A stretch of DNA of 64,000 nucleotides, taken from the NCBI RefSeq assembly GCF_004011175.1, contig NZ_RQXX01000002.1:62001-126000 (forward strand), written 5' to 3'. The notes below the pieces were generated by a model that worked only from the letters and a program-made list of their open reading frames with translations, did not search any database and was not told the DNA's origin. Source of the DNA: Mesobaculum littorinae. Its GTDB lineage: Bacteria > Pseudomonadota > Alphaproteobacteria > Rhodobacterales > Rhodobacteraceae. Below are positions 1-8,259 of this stretch, one piece after another. Positions within the stretch are counted from its first letter, which is position 1, and the number at the start of each line of letters is the position of its first letter. A program made the translations under genes and the position numbers.

Positions 1-1
1 C

Positions 2-223
2 CTGGTGACCACCGGCAACCCCGGCGACACCTACATCGAGTACAAGCTGACCAACACGCTGGTGGCGAACTACTCGGTCGATACCTCGGGCGACCGGCCG
101 GTCGAAACGATCCGGCTGAACTTCACCAAGATGGAAGTGAAGTACATCCCGCACGACGAGAACCACAAGCCGATGTCGCCGATGATCGCCTCTTACGATC
201 TGTCGACCACCAAGGCGGCCTGA
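2..223 (+). CDS. hcp: Hcp, T6SS tube protein (3' end only)
   Basis: The window opens inside this gene, so only the last 73 or so residues are present. The stretch with EYKLTNTLVANYS, then LNFTKMEVKY and a closing SYDLSTTKAA is the typical C-terminal half of Hcp (type VI tube protein, DUF796 family), whose hexamers stack into the inner tube that carries effectors out of the cell. Two stem-loops begin at the stop codon and may set its mRNA level apart from the genes behind it. The VgrG gene downstream supports the call. The upstream T6SS genes, if present, lie outside the window. Confidence 0.9.
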   Translation: MVTTGNPGDTYIEYKLTNTLVANYSVDTSGDRPVETIRLNFTKMEVKYIPHDENHKPMSPMIASYDLSTTKAA

Positions 224-266
224 TCGCGACCGCGATCCTAGGGGAGGGGCGGTCGCCCGACCGCCC
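222..266 (+). terminator. Two stem-loops directly after hcp
   Basis: GATCGCG-AC-CGCGATC starts inside the hcp stop codon (222-237). It is followed by GGGCGGTCG-CC-CGACCGCCC (247-266). Neither is followed by a clear T-run, so this is better read as an attenuator or mRNA 3' stabiliser between abundant hcp and the rest of the operon than as a full terminator. Confidence 0.45.
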
Positions 267-311
267 GTCCCGTGCCTTGACCCGCCGACCGATCTGCAAG
301 GAACCCCCCCG

Positions 312-1334
312 ATGCCCGATCTTCAGGATGTCCTAAACCGCGTCGAGAATACCGAACGCAAGTACGACACCAACTGGGTCCGCCCCCTGTCGAACGCCTA
401 CGTCATGGCCCACGCACGGGTCCGGGATGTGCTGGACGATCAGCGCAAGTTCGATGCGCTGGTGGCGGATCTGCTGATCACGGCGGTATCCATGGGGATG
501 GGCGCTGGACTGGGCGCGCTGTTTGCCAAGACGACGCTGAAATCCGTCGCGGCCGATGCGGCGGTCAACTACGTGATCCGCCGCAACATGGTGCGCACCT
601 TCAATGCCATAGCGGCGGTCGACGAGAACAAGGCGCTGAGCTTCCTCATCTCGCGTGGCTGGGACGAGGCCGAGCGCCGGCTGAGCGCGCAGGCCAAGAC
701 GGCGGTGGGCAACCTCGCCGCGCCGCGGCCCGGGCTGCAGGCGGCGCTGACCGATCCGCAGATCTTCCAGAACCGTCTAGCCACCTATGTCGACGAGGCG
801 CTGATCGCGATCAGCTCGGTCGCGATGGACCTCAACGAATCCGACCTGCCCGCCGAGACGAAAGAGCGGCTGGCGCAGGCAATGCTCGACTCGGCCGTGA
901 TCCGCAACGCGCCGGTTACCCCGGTCTTTCCCGACGAACGCGTCGGCGCCCAGCGGCTTGAGCTGGGCATCTACATGACGCTGATCATGGACAGCGACCG
1001 GTTCGTGGAAGGCACCGGTTTCCTGATGGGTGGCGCGGGGGCCATGCGCTGGGACAAGGGACGCCCCATCAATGTGCCCACCGGACATCCCGATTACCCG
1101 CGGGCATACTCGCGGCATGAGATCTCGGGAAGCGGGGCGGCGCAATCGGCCAGCCTTGAGGCGGGACGGATCGAATACGATCAGCCGGGGCGCAAGATCG
1201 AAAGCCGGATCGATGACCTGCACGAGGCATACTACGGACGCCCCTTCTTTTCCGGCAGGTCGGACCGCGACGAGCTCGTGCGCGCGGAACGCGTCTACCA
1301 ACGTCTTGCCGGGATGACCGCGCCGGCATTCTAG
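312..1334 (+). CDS. T6SS-linked protein of unknown function
   Basis: I do not recognise a family for this 340-residue protein. Its first 45 residues are charged. A glycine-rich hydrophobic stretch follows at about residues 50-72 (ITAVSMGMGAGLGALFA), long enough for one membrane pass. The remainder is helical and polar, with a C-terminal part rich in Arg, Asp and Tyr. It has no signal peptide. The position between hcp and vgrG suggests a T6SS cargo or accessory role. A pore-forming effector is possible, but no sequence motif proves it. The start codon lies behind an A/C-rich leader without a strong ribosome site. Confidence 0.6.
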   Translation: MPDLQDVLNRVENTERKYDTNWVRPLSNAYVMAHARVRDVLDDQRKFDALVADLLITAVSMGMGAGLGALFAKTTLKSVAADAAVNYVIRRNMVRTFNAIAAVDENKALSFLISRGWDEAERRLSAQAKTAVGNLAAPRPGLQAALTDPQIFQNRLATYVDEALIAISSVAMDLNESDLPAETKERLAQAMLDSAVIRNAPVTPVFPDERVGAQRLELGIYMTLIMDSDRFVEGTGFLMGGAGAMRWDKGRPINVPTGHPDYPRAYSRHEISGSGAAQSASLEAGRIEYDQPGRKIESRIDDLHEAYYGRPFFSGRSDRDELVRAERVYQRLAGMTAPAF

Positions 1335-1398
1335 GCCGACATGCCGGGATGACGACCCGGCGCGGGTCCGCATGGGGCGGGCAATGCGAAAGGAGCGC

Positions 1399-3522
1399 AT
1401 GGTGAACGCCGAAACGGATTTCGTTCAAGCCGACCGTATCCTGAGGGTCGAGACCCCGCTGGGCAATGATGTGCTTCTGGCGCAGAAGCTCAGCCTGCGC
1501 GAGGCGGTATCGGACCTTTTCACCGGGCGCGTCGCGGTGCGGTCGAAACTGCCCGAGCTGAAGCCCGACATCCTGCTGGGCAAGACCGTCGATGTCAGCC
1601 TTGAACTCAGCCATGGCGTGCGGCGGACCTGGAATGCGCTGGTCAGCGACCTGATCGCCGGCCCGCGCCAAAGCCGGGGTCTGCGCAGTTACGACCTGAT
1701 CCTGAAGCCGCAGCTGTGGTTGCTGGCCCAGACCTCGGACTGTCGGATCTGGCGCGACAAGACCGCGCTCGACGTCGCGCGCGAGCTTCTCGGCGAACAC
1801 GGCATCCCGGCGCCCGAAACCTCGGGCGTGGTCGATCCGGTCCCGCCGCAGCATTACTCGGTGCAGTGGAACGAAACCGATCTCGCCTACCTCACCCGGC
1901 GGCTGGAAGAAGACGGCCTGTTCTACTGGTTCACCCATGAACCGGGCGCACACCGGATGCACATCGCCTCGCACGCAGCGGGCTACATCGGCAACGAGGA
2001 CGTGCGCTTTGCCGCCGGGTCGAGCGACCGCAACCACATCACCCGGTTCGAGACGACGTTTCGCTATACCCCCGGCCAGCATGCGGGGCGGGACTGGAAC
2101 TTCGAAACCCCCGGCACGGTGCCGGCGGGCGCGACGCCCAGCCTGGTGTCGCTGGTCCGCAACGGCGGGTTCGAGCATTACGAGTACCCCGTGCAGGCCG
2201 GCTACGGCCCGGGCGTGCGCGCGAGCGAAGGGATCGAGGACGCCAATGTCGCGCGCGTCTCAAGGCTGCGGATGCAGGCGACCGAGGCCGATCATGCGCG
2301 GATCGAAGGTACCTCGGCCGTGCGTACGCTGGCGGCGGGGGCGCGGTTCACGCCCTATGACGTGGCCGACCCCGGGAACACGTTCGAGCCGCATGTCATG
2401 ATCGCCATCGACCACGAGGCGGTCGACGTCAGCTATGAGAGCGTCGAGAACCAGCCCGAGTATCTCAACACCTTCACCGCCCTGCCGGCCGAGGTTCCGG
2501 CCACGCCGCGGCGCACGACGCCGCATCCGCGCATCGACGGTGCGCAGGTGGGCATCGTCGCCGGTCCCCCGGGCGAAGAGATCCACCCCGACGAATACGG
2601 GCGCATCAAGCTGTGGTTCCCCTGGGACCGCCGCGCGGCGAAGGACGGCAGCGACACCTGCTGGGTGCGTGTGGCGCAGAACTGGGCCGGTCCGGGCTGG
2701 GGCGGGCAGGTGATCCCGCGCATCGGGATGGAGGTGATGGTGACCTATCTCGACGGCGATCCCGACCGCCCCGTGGTCACCGGCGTCGTGCCCAATGCGC
2801 GCCAGCGCGTGCCCTACGAACTGCCCGCCCACAAGACCCGCAGCACCTTCAAGACCGACACCCACAAGGGTGAGGGTTTCAACGAGCTGCGGTTCGAGGA
2901 TCTGGCCCAGCAGGAAGAGATCCGCGTCACCGCGCAGAAGGACCTCAACACCATCATCCGCAACAACGAGGCGCGCATCGTGATGAACGACGCCGCGCTT
3001 GCGGTCATGGACAACAAGCTGTCCGAGGTGATGGGGAACGAGATCAACTCGGTCGCCGGCAGCCTGACCTTTTACACCGGCGCCTCGGGGCCGGGGGCGA
3101 TGGCAGCGCAGGGCATGGGGGTTCAGTCCAACCTTTTGTCCGAGATGGCCTACGCGCTGGACCGCCCGTCGCTGAAGGAGAACGGCGCGCCGGGGGATTT
3201 CACGATCATCTCGGACGGCTCGCATGACGTGACGGTCGGCAAGAGCGCGCAACACCACATCAACCGCAACTTCGACATGTCCGTGGGCGCCAACCACGCC
3301 ACCCGCATCGTCGGCAACCGCTCGGCCCGGGTGGACGGGGATTCCAGCGAAAACGTCGGCAAGACCCGGACCGAGTTCGTGGGCGACCGCTACGTGCTGG
3401 TCTGCGGCCAAAGCCGGATCGAGATGAAGAGCTCGGGCGAGATCCTGATCTCGGGCGTCAACATCCGCGTCGAGGGCAGCAGCCACATCCAGCTGAGCGC
3501 ACCCAAGATCGACCAGAACTAG
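1399..3522 (+). CDS. vgrG: VgrG, T6SS spike protein
   Basis: This is a 707-residue VgrG (TssI). The first 350 or so residues are the gp27-like part, with LEEDGLFYWFTHE as a typical VgrG motif. At about residues 380-460 comes the gp5-like OB fold (HPDEYGRIKLWFPWDR, WVRVAQNWAGPGWGGQ, IGMEVMVTYLDGDPDRPVV). The C-terminal third is the beta-helix needle region. No extra effector domain is fused to the end, so cargo is probably carried by the PAAR protein downstream. AAAGGAG at 1389-1395 favours the ATG used here or the GTG right after it over two ATGs further upstream. Only 9 bases separate it from the next gene. Confidence 0.95.
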   Translation: MVNAETDFVQADRILRVETPLGNDVLLAQKLSLREAVSDLFTGRVAVRSKLPELKPDILLGKTVDVSLELSHGVRRTWNALVSDLIAGPRQSRGLRSYDLILKPQLWLLAQTSDCRIWRDKTALDVARELLGEHGIPAPETSGVVDPVPPQHYSVQWNETDLAYLTRRLEEDGLFYWFTHEPGAHRMHIASHAAGYIGNEDVRFAAGSSDRNHITRFETTFRYTPGQHAGRDWNFETPGTVPAGATPSLVSLVRNGGFEHYEYPVQAGYGPGVRASEGIEDANVARVSRLRMQATEADHARIEGTSAVRTLAAGARFTPYDVADPGNTFEPHVMIAIDHEAVDVSYESVENQPEYLNTFTALPAEVPATPRRTTPHPRIDGAQVGIVAGPPGEEIHPDEYGRIKLWFPWDRRAAKDGSDTCWVRVAQNWAGPGWGGQVIPRIGMEVMVTYLDGDPDRPVVTGVVPNARQRVPYELPAHKTRSTFKTDTHKGEGFNELRFEDLAQQEEIRVTAQKDLNTIIRNNEARIVMNDAALAVMDNKLSEVMGNEINSVAGSLTFYTGASGPGAMAAQGMGVQSNLLSEMAYALDRPSLKENGAPGDFTIISDGSHDVTVGKSAQHHINRNFDMSVGANHATRIVGNRSARVDGDSSENVGKTRTEFVGDRYVLVCGQSRIEMKSSGEILISGVNIRVEGSSHIQLSAPKIDQN

Positions 3523-3531
3523 GGATCCACG

Positions 3532-4233
3532 ATGACGCCCGAGCAGCAAGCCTATCTGGAGAACCTCTGCCGCATCCTCGATGTGCCGATGTCGACGACC
3601 GAGCCCAATCCCGGACTGGCGCTGAACGTGCTGGCGCGGATGTTCCTCGTGCCCACGATCGAGGATCACGGCGAACGCAACCGGGCCCTGAACGAGATCC
3701 GCGGCAACCTTGCGCCCTACCGGCAGGAGATGGCCGATTTCATCGGGGTCACGGCCGGGCTGGCGGTGCAGATGCAGGAGTTTCCCTACTGGTTCGATCA
3801 CCAGCACAGGGACACCGACGCCCTTGTCGAGCAGTACAAGACCCTGTCCTGGACTGTCTATGTGCTGGGCGTCCTAGGCATCGGCGCGGGTACGGGGGCC
3901 GCGGTCGCGGGCGCGGTCGAGGCCAGCAAGTCGGGGTCGGTCCGGCAGGGCGCAGCCCGGGCGACCGAGCGGCTTCTGGGCCGGGGGCCGGTGCTGGAAG
4001 AAATCCAGCGTCGCATGGGACCACGGATCGGAGTCGGACGGGCGGGCGTCGCCGGCGCCGTCGTCGCAGTGGGCGGCACCATCGCTTACTACAGCGCGAT
4101 CGAACAGATGGAGGATATCCGCGCCGTCCTGATGCATCGCTTCCAGGAAGGCGACATGACCGACGACCAGTTCAGGGAGGTGTTCGGCGAGTACATAAGA
4201 CCACAAGACATCAAGAAATACTGGGAGATGTAG
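3532..4233 (+). CDS. VgrG-linked protein with two hydrophobic segments
   Basis: The 233-residue product has no family I recognise. It has two glycine/alanine-rich hydrophobic stretches, at about residues 106-131 (TVYVLGVLGIGAGTGAAVAGA) and 166-188 (GVGRAGVAGAVVAVGGTIAYY), separated by a basic linker. The C-terminus is charged and contains DDQFREVFGEYI. The gene sits 9 bases after vgrG and 1 base before a tiny two-pass membrane protein gene. That layout resembles a membrane-targeting T6SS effector with its immunity protein, but this is inference from position and topology only. Confidence 0.6.
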   Translation: MTPEQQAYLENLCRILDVPMSTTEPNPGLALNVLARMFLVPTIEDHGERNRALNEIRGNLAPYRQEMADFIGVTAGLAVQMQEFPYWFDHQHRDTDALVEQYKTLSWTVYVLGVLGIGAGTGAAVAGAVEASKSGSVRQGAARATERLLGRGPVLEEIQRRMGPRIGVGRAGVAGAVVAVGGTIAYYSAIEQMEDIRAVLMHRFQEGDMTDDQFREVFGEYIRPQDIKKYWEM

Positions 4234-4234
4234 G

Positions 4235-4429
4235 GTGCGGGTGAAACCGATCTATCTCAGTCTTCCGGTGTTCGTGTTCTGGGTCTGCCTCCTGGCACTG
4301 CTGATCGTCTCGCTCGCGGCCAGGGTCTTCGGCGTCTACTCCCTCTGGTGGTGGGTCTGCGTGATCCTGTTGTTTCTCTTCGCGCGCTACGGCCTTGGAT
4401 ACCTCGTTCGCGTGGACGACCGGGAATGA
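4235..4429 (+). CDS. Small two-pass membrane protein
   Basis: This encodes a 64-residue, very hydrophobic protein starting at a GTG one base after the preceding stop. Two membrane spans are visible, at about residues 8-30 (LPVFVFWVCLLALLIVSLAA) and 36-56 (SLWWWVCVILLFLFARYG), with a charged tail. The tight coupling to the upstream gene implies co-translation. Candidate roles are an immunity protein or an inner-membrane partner for the upstream product. Nothing in the sequence gives a specific function. Confidence 0.6.
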   Translation: MRVKPIYLSLPVFVFWVCLLALLIVSLAARVFGVYSLWWWVCVILLFLFARYGLGYLVRVDDRE

Positions 4430-4601
4430 TCCGGCAAAGCCATGAACACACGGGGCGTTGGGAGGGCCAAGGCGTGTCGACCCGCGGCGTCGCGGTCGGA
4501 AGCCCCATGTGCCGGGATCCCGCGGCCCGGGCCACCGCTCTGCTATACCTCGCGGGGATGGGTCCATCTGCGGGCCGCGGGGCATCGGCGGGGGGCGCAC
4601 C

Positions 4602-4955
4602 ATGTCGGTAAGCCGCACCTTCGACCTGCGCCGGATCCTTGCCGTCAGCGACAGCGGCGTGCCGCTGCTGGAAGGCACGAATGCCCGCATCCTCGCAACC
4701 TCGCCCTTCGGGGCAGGGGATGTCGGGCGGATCGCGGTTTGCCAAGCCGTGCTTGATCAGGACGAAGCGACCGTGGTCGCGCTGGGTGTCGTGCACGAGG
4801 ACCCGGCCCCCGACGATGCGCCCCTGGTCCTGCGGGCGGGCGCCGCGTCGCTGGCGCTTCATCCCGACGGGCGGATCCGGCTTGAGGGCGAGGATGTCGC
4901 CGTCGACGCCGCCCGCACCCTGCGTCTGGCCGGCGCGCGCATAGATCTGAACTGA
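4602..4955 (+). CDS. VgrG-tail-like T6SS accessory protein
   Basis: The 117-residue product contains a small beta-rich domain (ILATSPFGAGDVGRIAVCQA, VVALGVVHEDP) of the kind that follows OB folds in VgrG-associated proteins. It closes with LRLAGARIDLN, which resembles the very end of VgrG (HIQLSAPKIDQN). It may be a DUF6484-like adaptor, but the match is by eye. An open frame extends further upstream, yet that part is Arg/Gly-rich translated spacer, and the ATG used here begins the structured part. The next gene starts 3 bases after its stop. Confidence 0.65.
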   Translation: MSVSRTFDLRRILAVSDSGVPLLEGTNARILATSPFGAGDVGRIAVCQAVLDQDEATVVALGVVHEDPAPDDAPLVLRAGAASLALHPDGRIRLEGEDVAVDAARTLRLAGARIDLN

Positions 4956-4958
4956 TCT

Positions 4959-5957
4959 ATGTGGCAGGTTCGCAACTCCACCCCCTTCGCCCACCACGCC
5001 GCAGCGTTCCGCGACCACCGCGGGCGCAGCTTCTGGGGGGTCTGGGTCGCGGCCACATTTGCCTTGCGCGAAGGCCTGCGGCCGCTTTTCGTGATGCCGC
5101 AACAGCCCGTGGCGCAGGCCCCCGTCTTTGCCGGCGACGACCCGCAGGGGGTCCTGCTGCGCGACCAGGAGGTCACGCCCGCGCGGGCATCGATCGACCT
5201 CGTCCTGCGCGGCGCGGGGCCCGCGACGCGGCGCGCACCGGCCGAGGTGTCCTTTCGCCTTGGCGGGTGGTCGAAGCGGTTGCGCATCTCGCCTGATCCC
5301 GATGACGGGGGCCGCGTCCCGCTGGACTGGACGCGCGCGCCGGGCGGGCCCGACGATCCCGACAACCCGCTGGGCCGCTCCGGACGTGGGAACGGTCGGG
5401 GGGAAGGCCGGGGGGACGGGCCTTTGCCGCGGCTGACGGCGGTGACGGGCCGGGTGCCCGCGCTGGGCCCGGTGCCGCGGGCATGGCCCGCGCGCGCGGC
5501 GCTGGGCGGCACCTACGACCGGGCGTGGCAGCGCACCCGCGCGCCGCTTCTGCCCACCGATTTCGATCCCGCCTTCTGGCAGGTCGCGCCCGAGGATCAG
5601 CGGATCGACCCGCCTTGGCCGGACGCGCCCGAGATCCTGATCGGCGGGCTGGAGGGCACCGGGCCGGTCGATGCGCCCTCGGCCTATCCGCTGCCAGCGC
5701 TGTCCCTGCTGACCTCGACCCGGATCGGCGGCCGCTGGCAGCCCCGCCCGGGCGCCGTGCAATCGGTCGAGATCGACCTTGAAACCGGGCTTGTCCGGTT
5801 GGTTCAGCTGACGACCTGGCCGATCCCCAGCGCGGCCGAAGACGTGACGATCGAACGGACGGTCATCGCGCTGGATGGCCGGACGCGCTTTGCCGTGGCG
5901 CCCGGACATGCGCGGCTGTTTCACGGCGCGACGGACCTGGAGGAGGCCCCGACATGA
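4959..5957 (+). CDS. DUF2169 family T6SS accessory protein
   Basis: This 332-residue protein fits DUF2169, a family found beside PAAR and VgrG genes and thought to help load effectors. Diagnostic pieces are the N-terminal RNSTPFAHH, then WVAATFALR. In the second half comes GGTYDRAWQRTRAPLLPTDF, then DFDPAFWQVAPEDQR and IGGLEGTG. The middle carries a Gly/Arg-rich spacer (about residues 138-152) that family members usually lack or vary. It overlaps the PAAR gene by 4 bases (ATGA), so the two are translationally coupled, as expected of a chaperone and its client. Confidence 0.88.
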   Translation: MWQVRNSTPFAHHAAAFRDHRGRSFWGVWVAATFALREGLRPLFVMPQQPVAQAPVFAGDDPQGVLLRDQEVTPARASIDLVLRGAGPATRRAPAEVSFRLGGWSKRLRISPDPDDGGRVPLDWTRAPGGPDDPDNPLGRSGRGNGRGEGRGDGPLPRLTAVTGRVPALGPVPRAWPARAALGGTYDRAWQRTRAPLLPTDFDPAFWQVAPEDQRIDPPWPDAPEILIGGLEGTGPVDAPSAYPLPALSLLTSTRIGGRWQPRPGAVQSVEIDLETGLVRLVQLTTWPIPSAAEDVTIERTVIALDGRTRFAVAPGHARLFHGATDLEEAPT

Positions 5958-7063
5958 GCGTGACCGTCCGCATCAACGGCCTGACCCTGACCCATCGCGG
6001 ATCGGGCGGCAGCCACAGCAACTCGACCCCCGATGTCTGCAGGACGCCGGGCGACGGAAAGCCGGTGCCCTACGGGATCACCGCGGTGAACCCCGATATC
6101 GTCAAGGGCACGACAACGGTCCTGGCAGACGGCGGCCACATGATCGCGCACAAGCCGTCCGAGTTCTCGCGTTGCACCGGGGACGAGGCGGGCTCGATGA
6201 AGGGCGTGTCTTCGGGCACGCACCTCGCGCAGTCGAACTGGATCACCTACTCGCCCAATGTCTACATGGAGGGTCAGAACGTCTGCCGCCTGTCGGACAA
6301 GCTTCACATGAACAACTACAACTGCATCTCGGGGCAGGGGGGGCAGGTCGAACGGGTTTTCGACACCGGCGACGAGGTTCTGAACGAGCTGTGCCGGATC
6401 TTCTGCGAGGTGCGCGAGGAATGGCAGGCCTGCCGCCGCAACCCGCCACCCGGTGGCTGCCGCCGCCCGTCCCACACCGCCAAGAGCCGCACCCGGACCG
6501 CACTGGAGCGCCCGGATTCCCGTCTCAATCGCGGGATCACCTCGCGCCGGGGGCCGCGGGCGCTGGGCGCCGCGGAACGCAGCATCTTCGTAGGGCGCAC
6601 CCGGGCGATGGCCGAACAGATGGGGCGCCGCGCCTATAGCGAACGCGGGATGCGCAACTACCTGGAACGGCAGATGCGGCGCCTGATCCGTCGCGAAGGT
6701 CTCGCGGCGGTCAAGCGGGCGGGCCGCAAGATGTGGATGAAGTTCGTTCCCGGCCTCAACATCATCAGCGGCGTGATGGACGCCATCGACCTTGCCGTCA
6801 CAGCCGCCGATATCTACCAGGCGGTGCGCAGCATGAACCTGCTGGAAAGCGAGGCGGTGCGCATCGTGCCCGATGTCTCGATCCTGGATCAGGACGGGGC
6901 GGTTCTTGATATCTACGACTACAAGTTCGACGCGCCCGGCTATCAGGACGATTTCCAGTCCGATCAGCTGGACCTTTACAAGAACAGGTCCCAAGGCGGT
7001 GTCTTCGAGGTCAGCGACGCGACCTGCTCCTGCGATGCCCATCCGGCGACCCCGATCAGCTAG
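5954..7063 (+). CDS. PAAR-like (DUF4150) effector with C-terminal PD-(D/E)XK-like nuclease domain
   Basis: Residues 1-130 are a DUF4150 PAAR-like tip domain, with the Cys/His-rich conserved pieces TPDVCRTPGDGKPVPYG, NWITYSPNVYMEG and NNYNCISGQGG. A basic, cysteine-containing linker (about 140-260) and a short hydrophobic stretch (266-292) follow. The last 70 residues hold PDVSILD (306-312), then DIYDYKFD (319-326), then QLDLY (338-342). Asp307, Asp322 and Lys324 fit a PD-(D/E)XK nuclease core, so DNA or RNA cleavage in the target cell is the best guess. DUF2169 lies upstream and a DUF3396-type immunity gene follows 10 bases later, which is the usual order of an effector module. The nuclease call is by motif only. 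Confidence 0.75.
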   Translation: MSVTVRINGLTLTHRGSGGSHSNSTPDVCRTPGDGKPVPYGITAVNPDIVKGTTTVLADGGHMIAHKPSEFSRCTGDEAGSMKGVSSGTHLAQSNWITYSPNVYMEGQNVCRLSDKLHMNNYNCISGQGGQVERVFDTGDEVLNELCRIFCEVREEWQACRRNPPPGGCRRPSHTAKSRTRTALERPDSRLNRGITSRRGPRALGAAERSIFVGRTRAMAEQMGRRAYSERGMRNYLERQMRRLIRREGLAAVKRAGRKMWMKFVPGLNIISGVMDAIDLAVTAADIYQAVRSMNLLESEAVRIVPDVSILDQDGAVLDIYDYKFDAPGYQDDFQSDQLDLYKNRSQGGVFEVSDATCSCDAHPATPIS

Positions 7064-7073
7064 GAGGCAAGTG

Positions 7074-8054
7074 ATGCCGGAGTTTCTTTACCGCGATACC
7101 ACGCAGGCGTCGGACCAGAAGGTGGGTGCGCCGATCCTGCGGATCACGGCCCTGACCGACCCTCTGGACGGCGCGACGCTGGCCGGTCCCGGGGGCGAGC
7201 TTCTGGATCTGTTCCTGACGCAGTTCGGGGCCGACGTCGCCTTCGTGGCGAAGGGCCCCACCACCGGCCGGTCGCGGGCCTCGCGCCTGACCAAGGCGAC
7301 GGACAAGCGGATCGGTGAGCTGCGCGCGATTCTGCGCGACGGTGGGGTCGAGAAGTTCGGCCTGCGGATTTACGGTCCGGACGATACCGGTTTCGGCCGA
7401 CCCCTGGCGCCCTATGCCTCGATCGCTCACATGATCGCCGAGACGGACGCGGGGGTGACTCCCTATGCGCAGATCGACTTTGCCCTCCCGCCCGAGGGGG
7501 AGGCATCGCAGCGGTTCCTGCACGACAGCGATGAAGTGCTGCGCCGGCTGCCCCTGCGCGCGGGGGTCCAGGGTCTGGGCTTTGCGGGGACGCCGGTCGA
7601 GGGGTCGCTGATGTTCCTCTATCCGCCCGCCTTCCGGCGCTATCGGGCCGCCGTGATCGCGGATTGGCGGATCCCATCGGCGCTGGTGTTTCACAACCCC
7701 AATGCGACGCAGGTGCACGGCGATTACACCGCGGGCCTGCCCGATATCGGATGGCGCACTTACGTCGGGCCCGAGTTTTCAGAACGGTTGCAGGGCCGCC
7801 CCCGCCACCCCGAAGTGACCGTCGAACAGGCGGGCGCGGCGACGGTCGTGACCGCCGGTGCCGCGCCGATCTGGGGCGATCTGAATACCGGTGAAGATAT
7901 CGGGCCATTTCGCGCCGCGGCGCGGTTCCTTGAACCCGCTCTCGCCAGTCGCGGGCGCCGGATCCGGGAGGCGCCGTGCTACGTGAACGGCAATCCGGAA
8001 CGCGAGGCGCTGGCGGCCGACTACCTCGACCGGTTCAAGGGGAGCGGGGCGTGA
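7074..8054 (+). CDS. DUF3396/TsiV-type T6SS immunity protein
   Basis: The 326-residue product resembles the type VI immunity family formerly called DUF3396. Typical pieces are the repeated aromatic-rich alpha/beta units, GVQGLGFAGTP near the middle, and LPDIGWRTYVGPEFSERL followed by a late GDLNTGEDIGPFRAAARFLEP. These proteins bind and block a cognate effector in the cytoplasm. AGGAGG at 7062-7067 overlaps the stop of the effector gene and precedes GTG (7071) and ATG (7074). I use the ATG. Its place right behind the PAAR-nuclease gene makes that protein the likely target. Confidence 0.82.
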   Translation: MPEFLYRDTTQASDQKVGAPILRITALTDPLDGATLAGPGGELLDLFLTQFGADVAFVAKGPTTGRSRASRLTKATDKRIGELRAILRDGGVEKFGLRIYGPDDTGFGRPLAPYASIAHMIAETDAGVTPYAQIDFALPPEGEASQRFLHDSDEVLRRLPLRAGVQGLGFAGTPVEGSLMFLYPPAFRRYRAAVIADWRIPSALVFHNPNATQVHGDYTAGLPDIGWRTYVGPEFSERLQGRPRHPEVTVEQAGAATVVTAGAAPIWGDLNTGEDIGPFRAAARFLEPALASRGRRIREAPCYVNGNPEREALAADYLDRFKGSGA

Positions 8055-8259
8055 CCCGACGCGTGCGGCGAAGCGGGGCGGGGAGCAGAGCCGAGCGCCT
8101 GTCTGCGGCGCGGGCCGGACACAGCTTCGCCTGCCGGATGAGCGGTGGGCCTGCGGGCCGCTCGGCCGTCGTCGCCCTGCCATCGTCGGCTTGCCGCGCG
8201 GTGCAGGGCCGGGGCAATGGTGGCGCAGCCAAGCCTGCCAAGACGCGAGTGATGATGCC

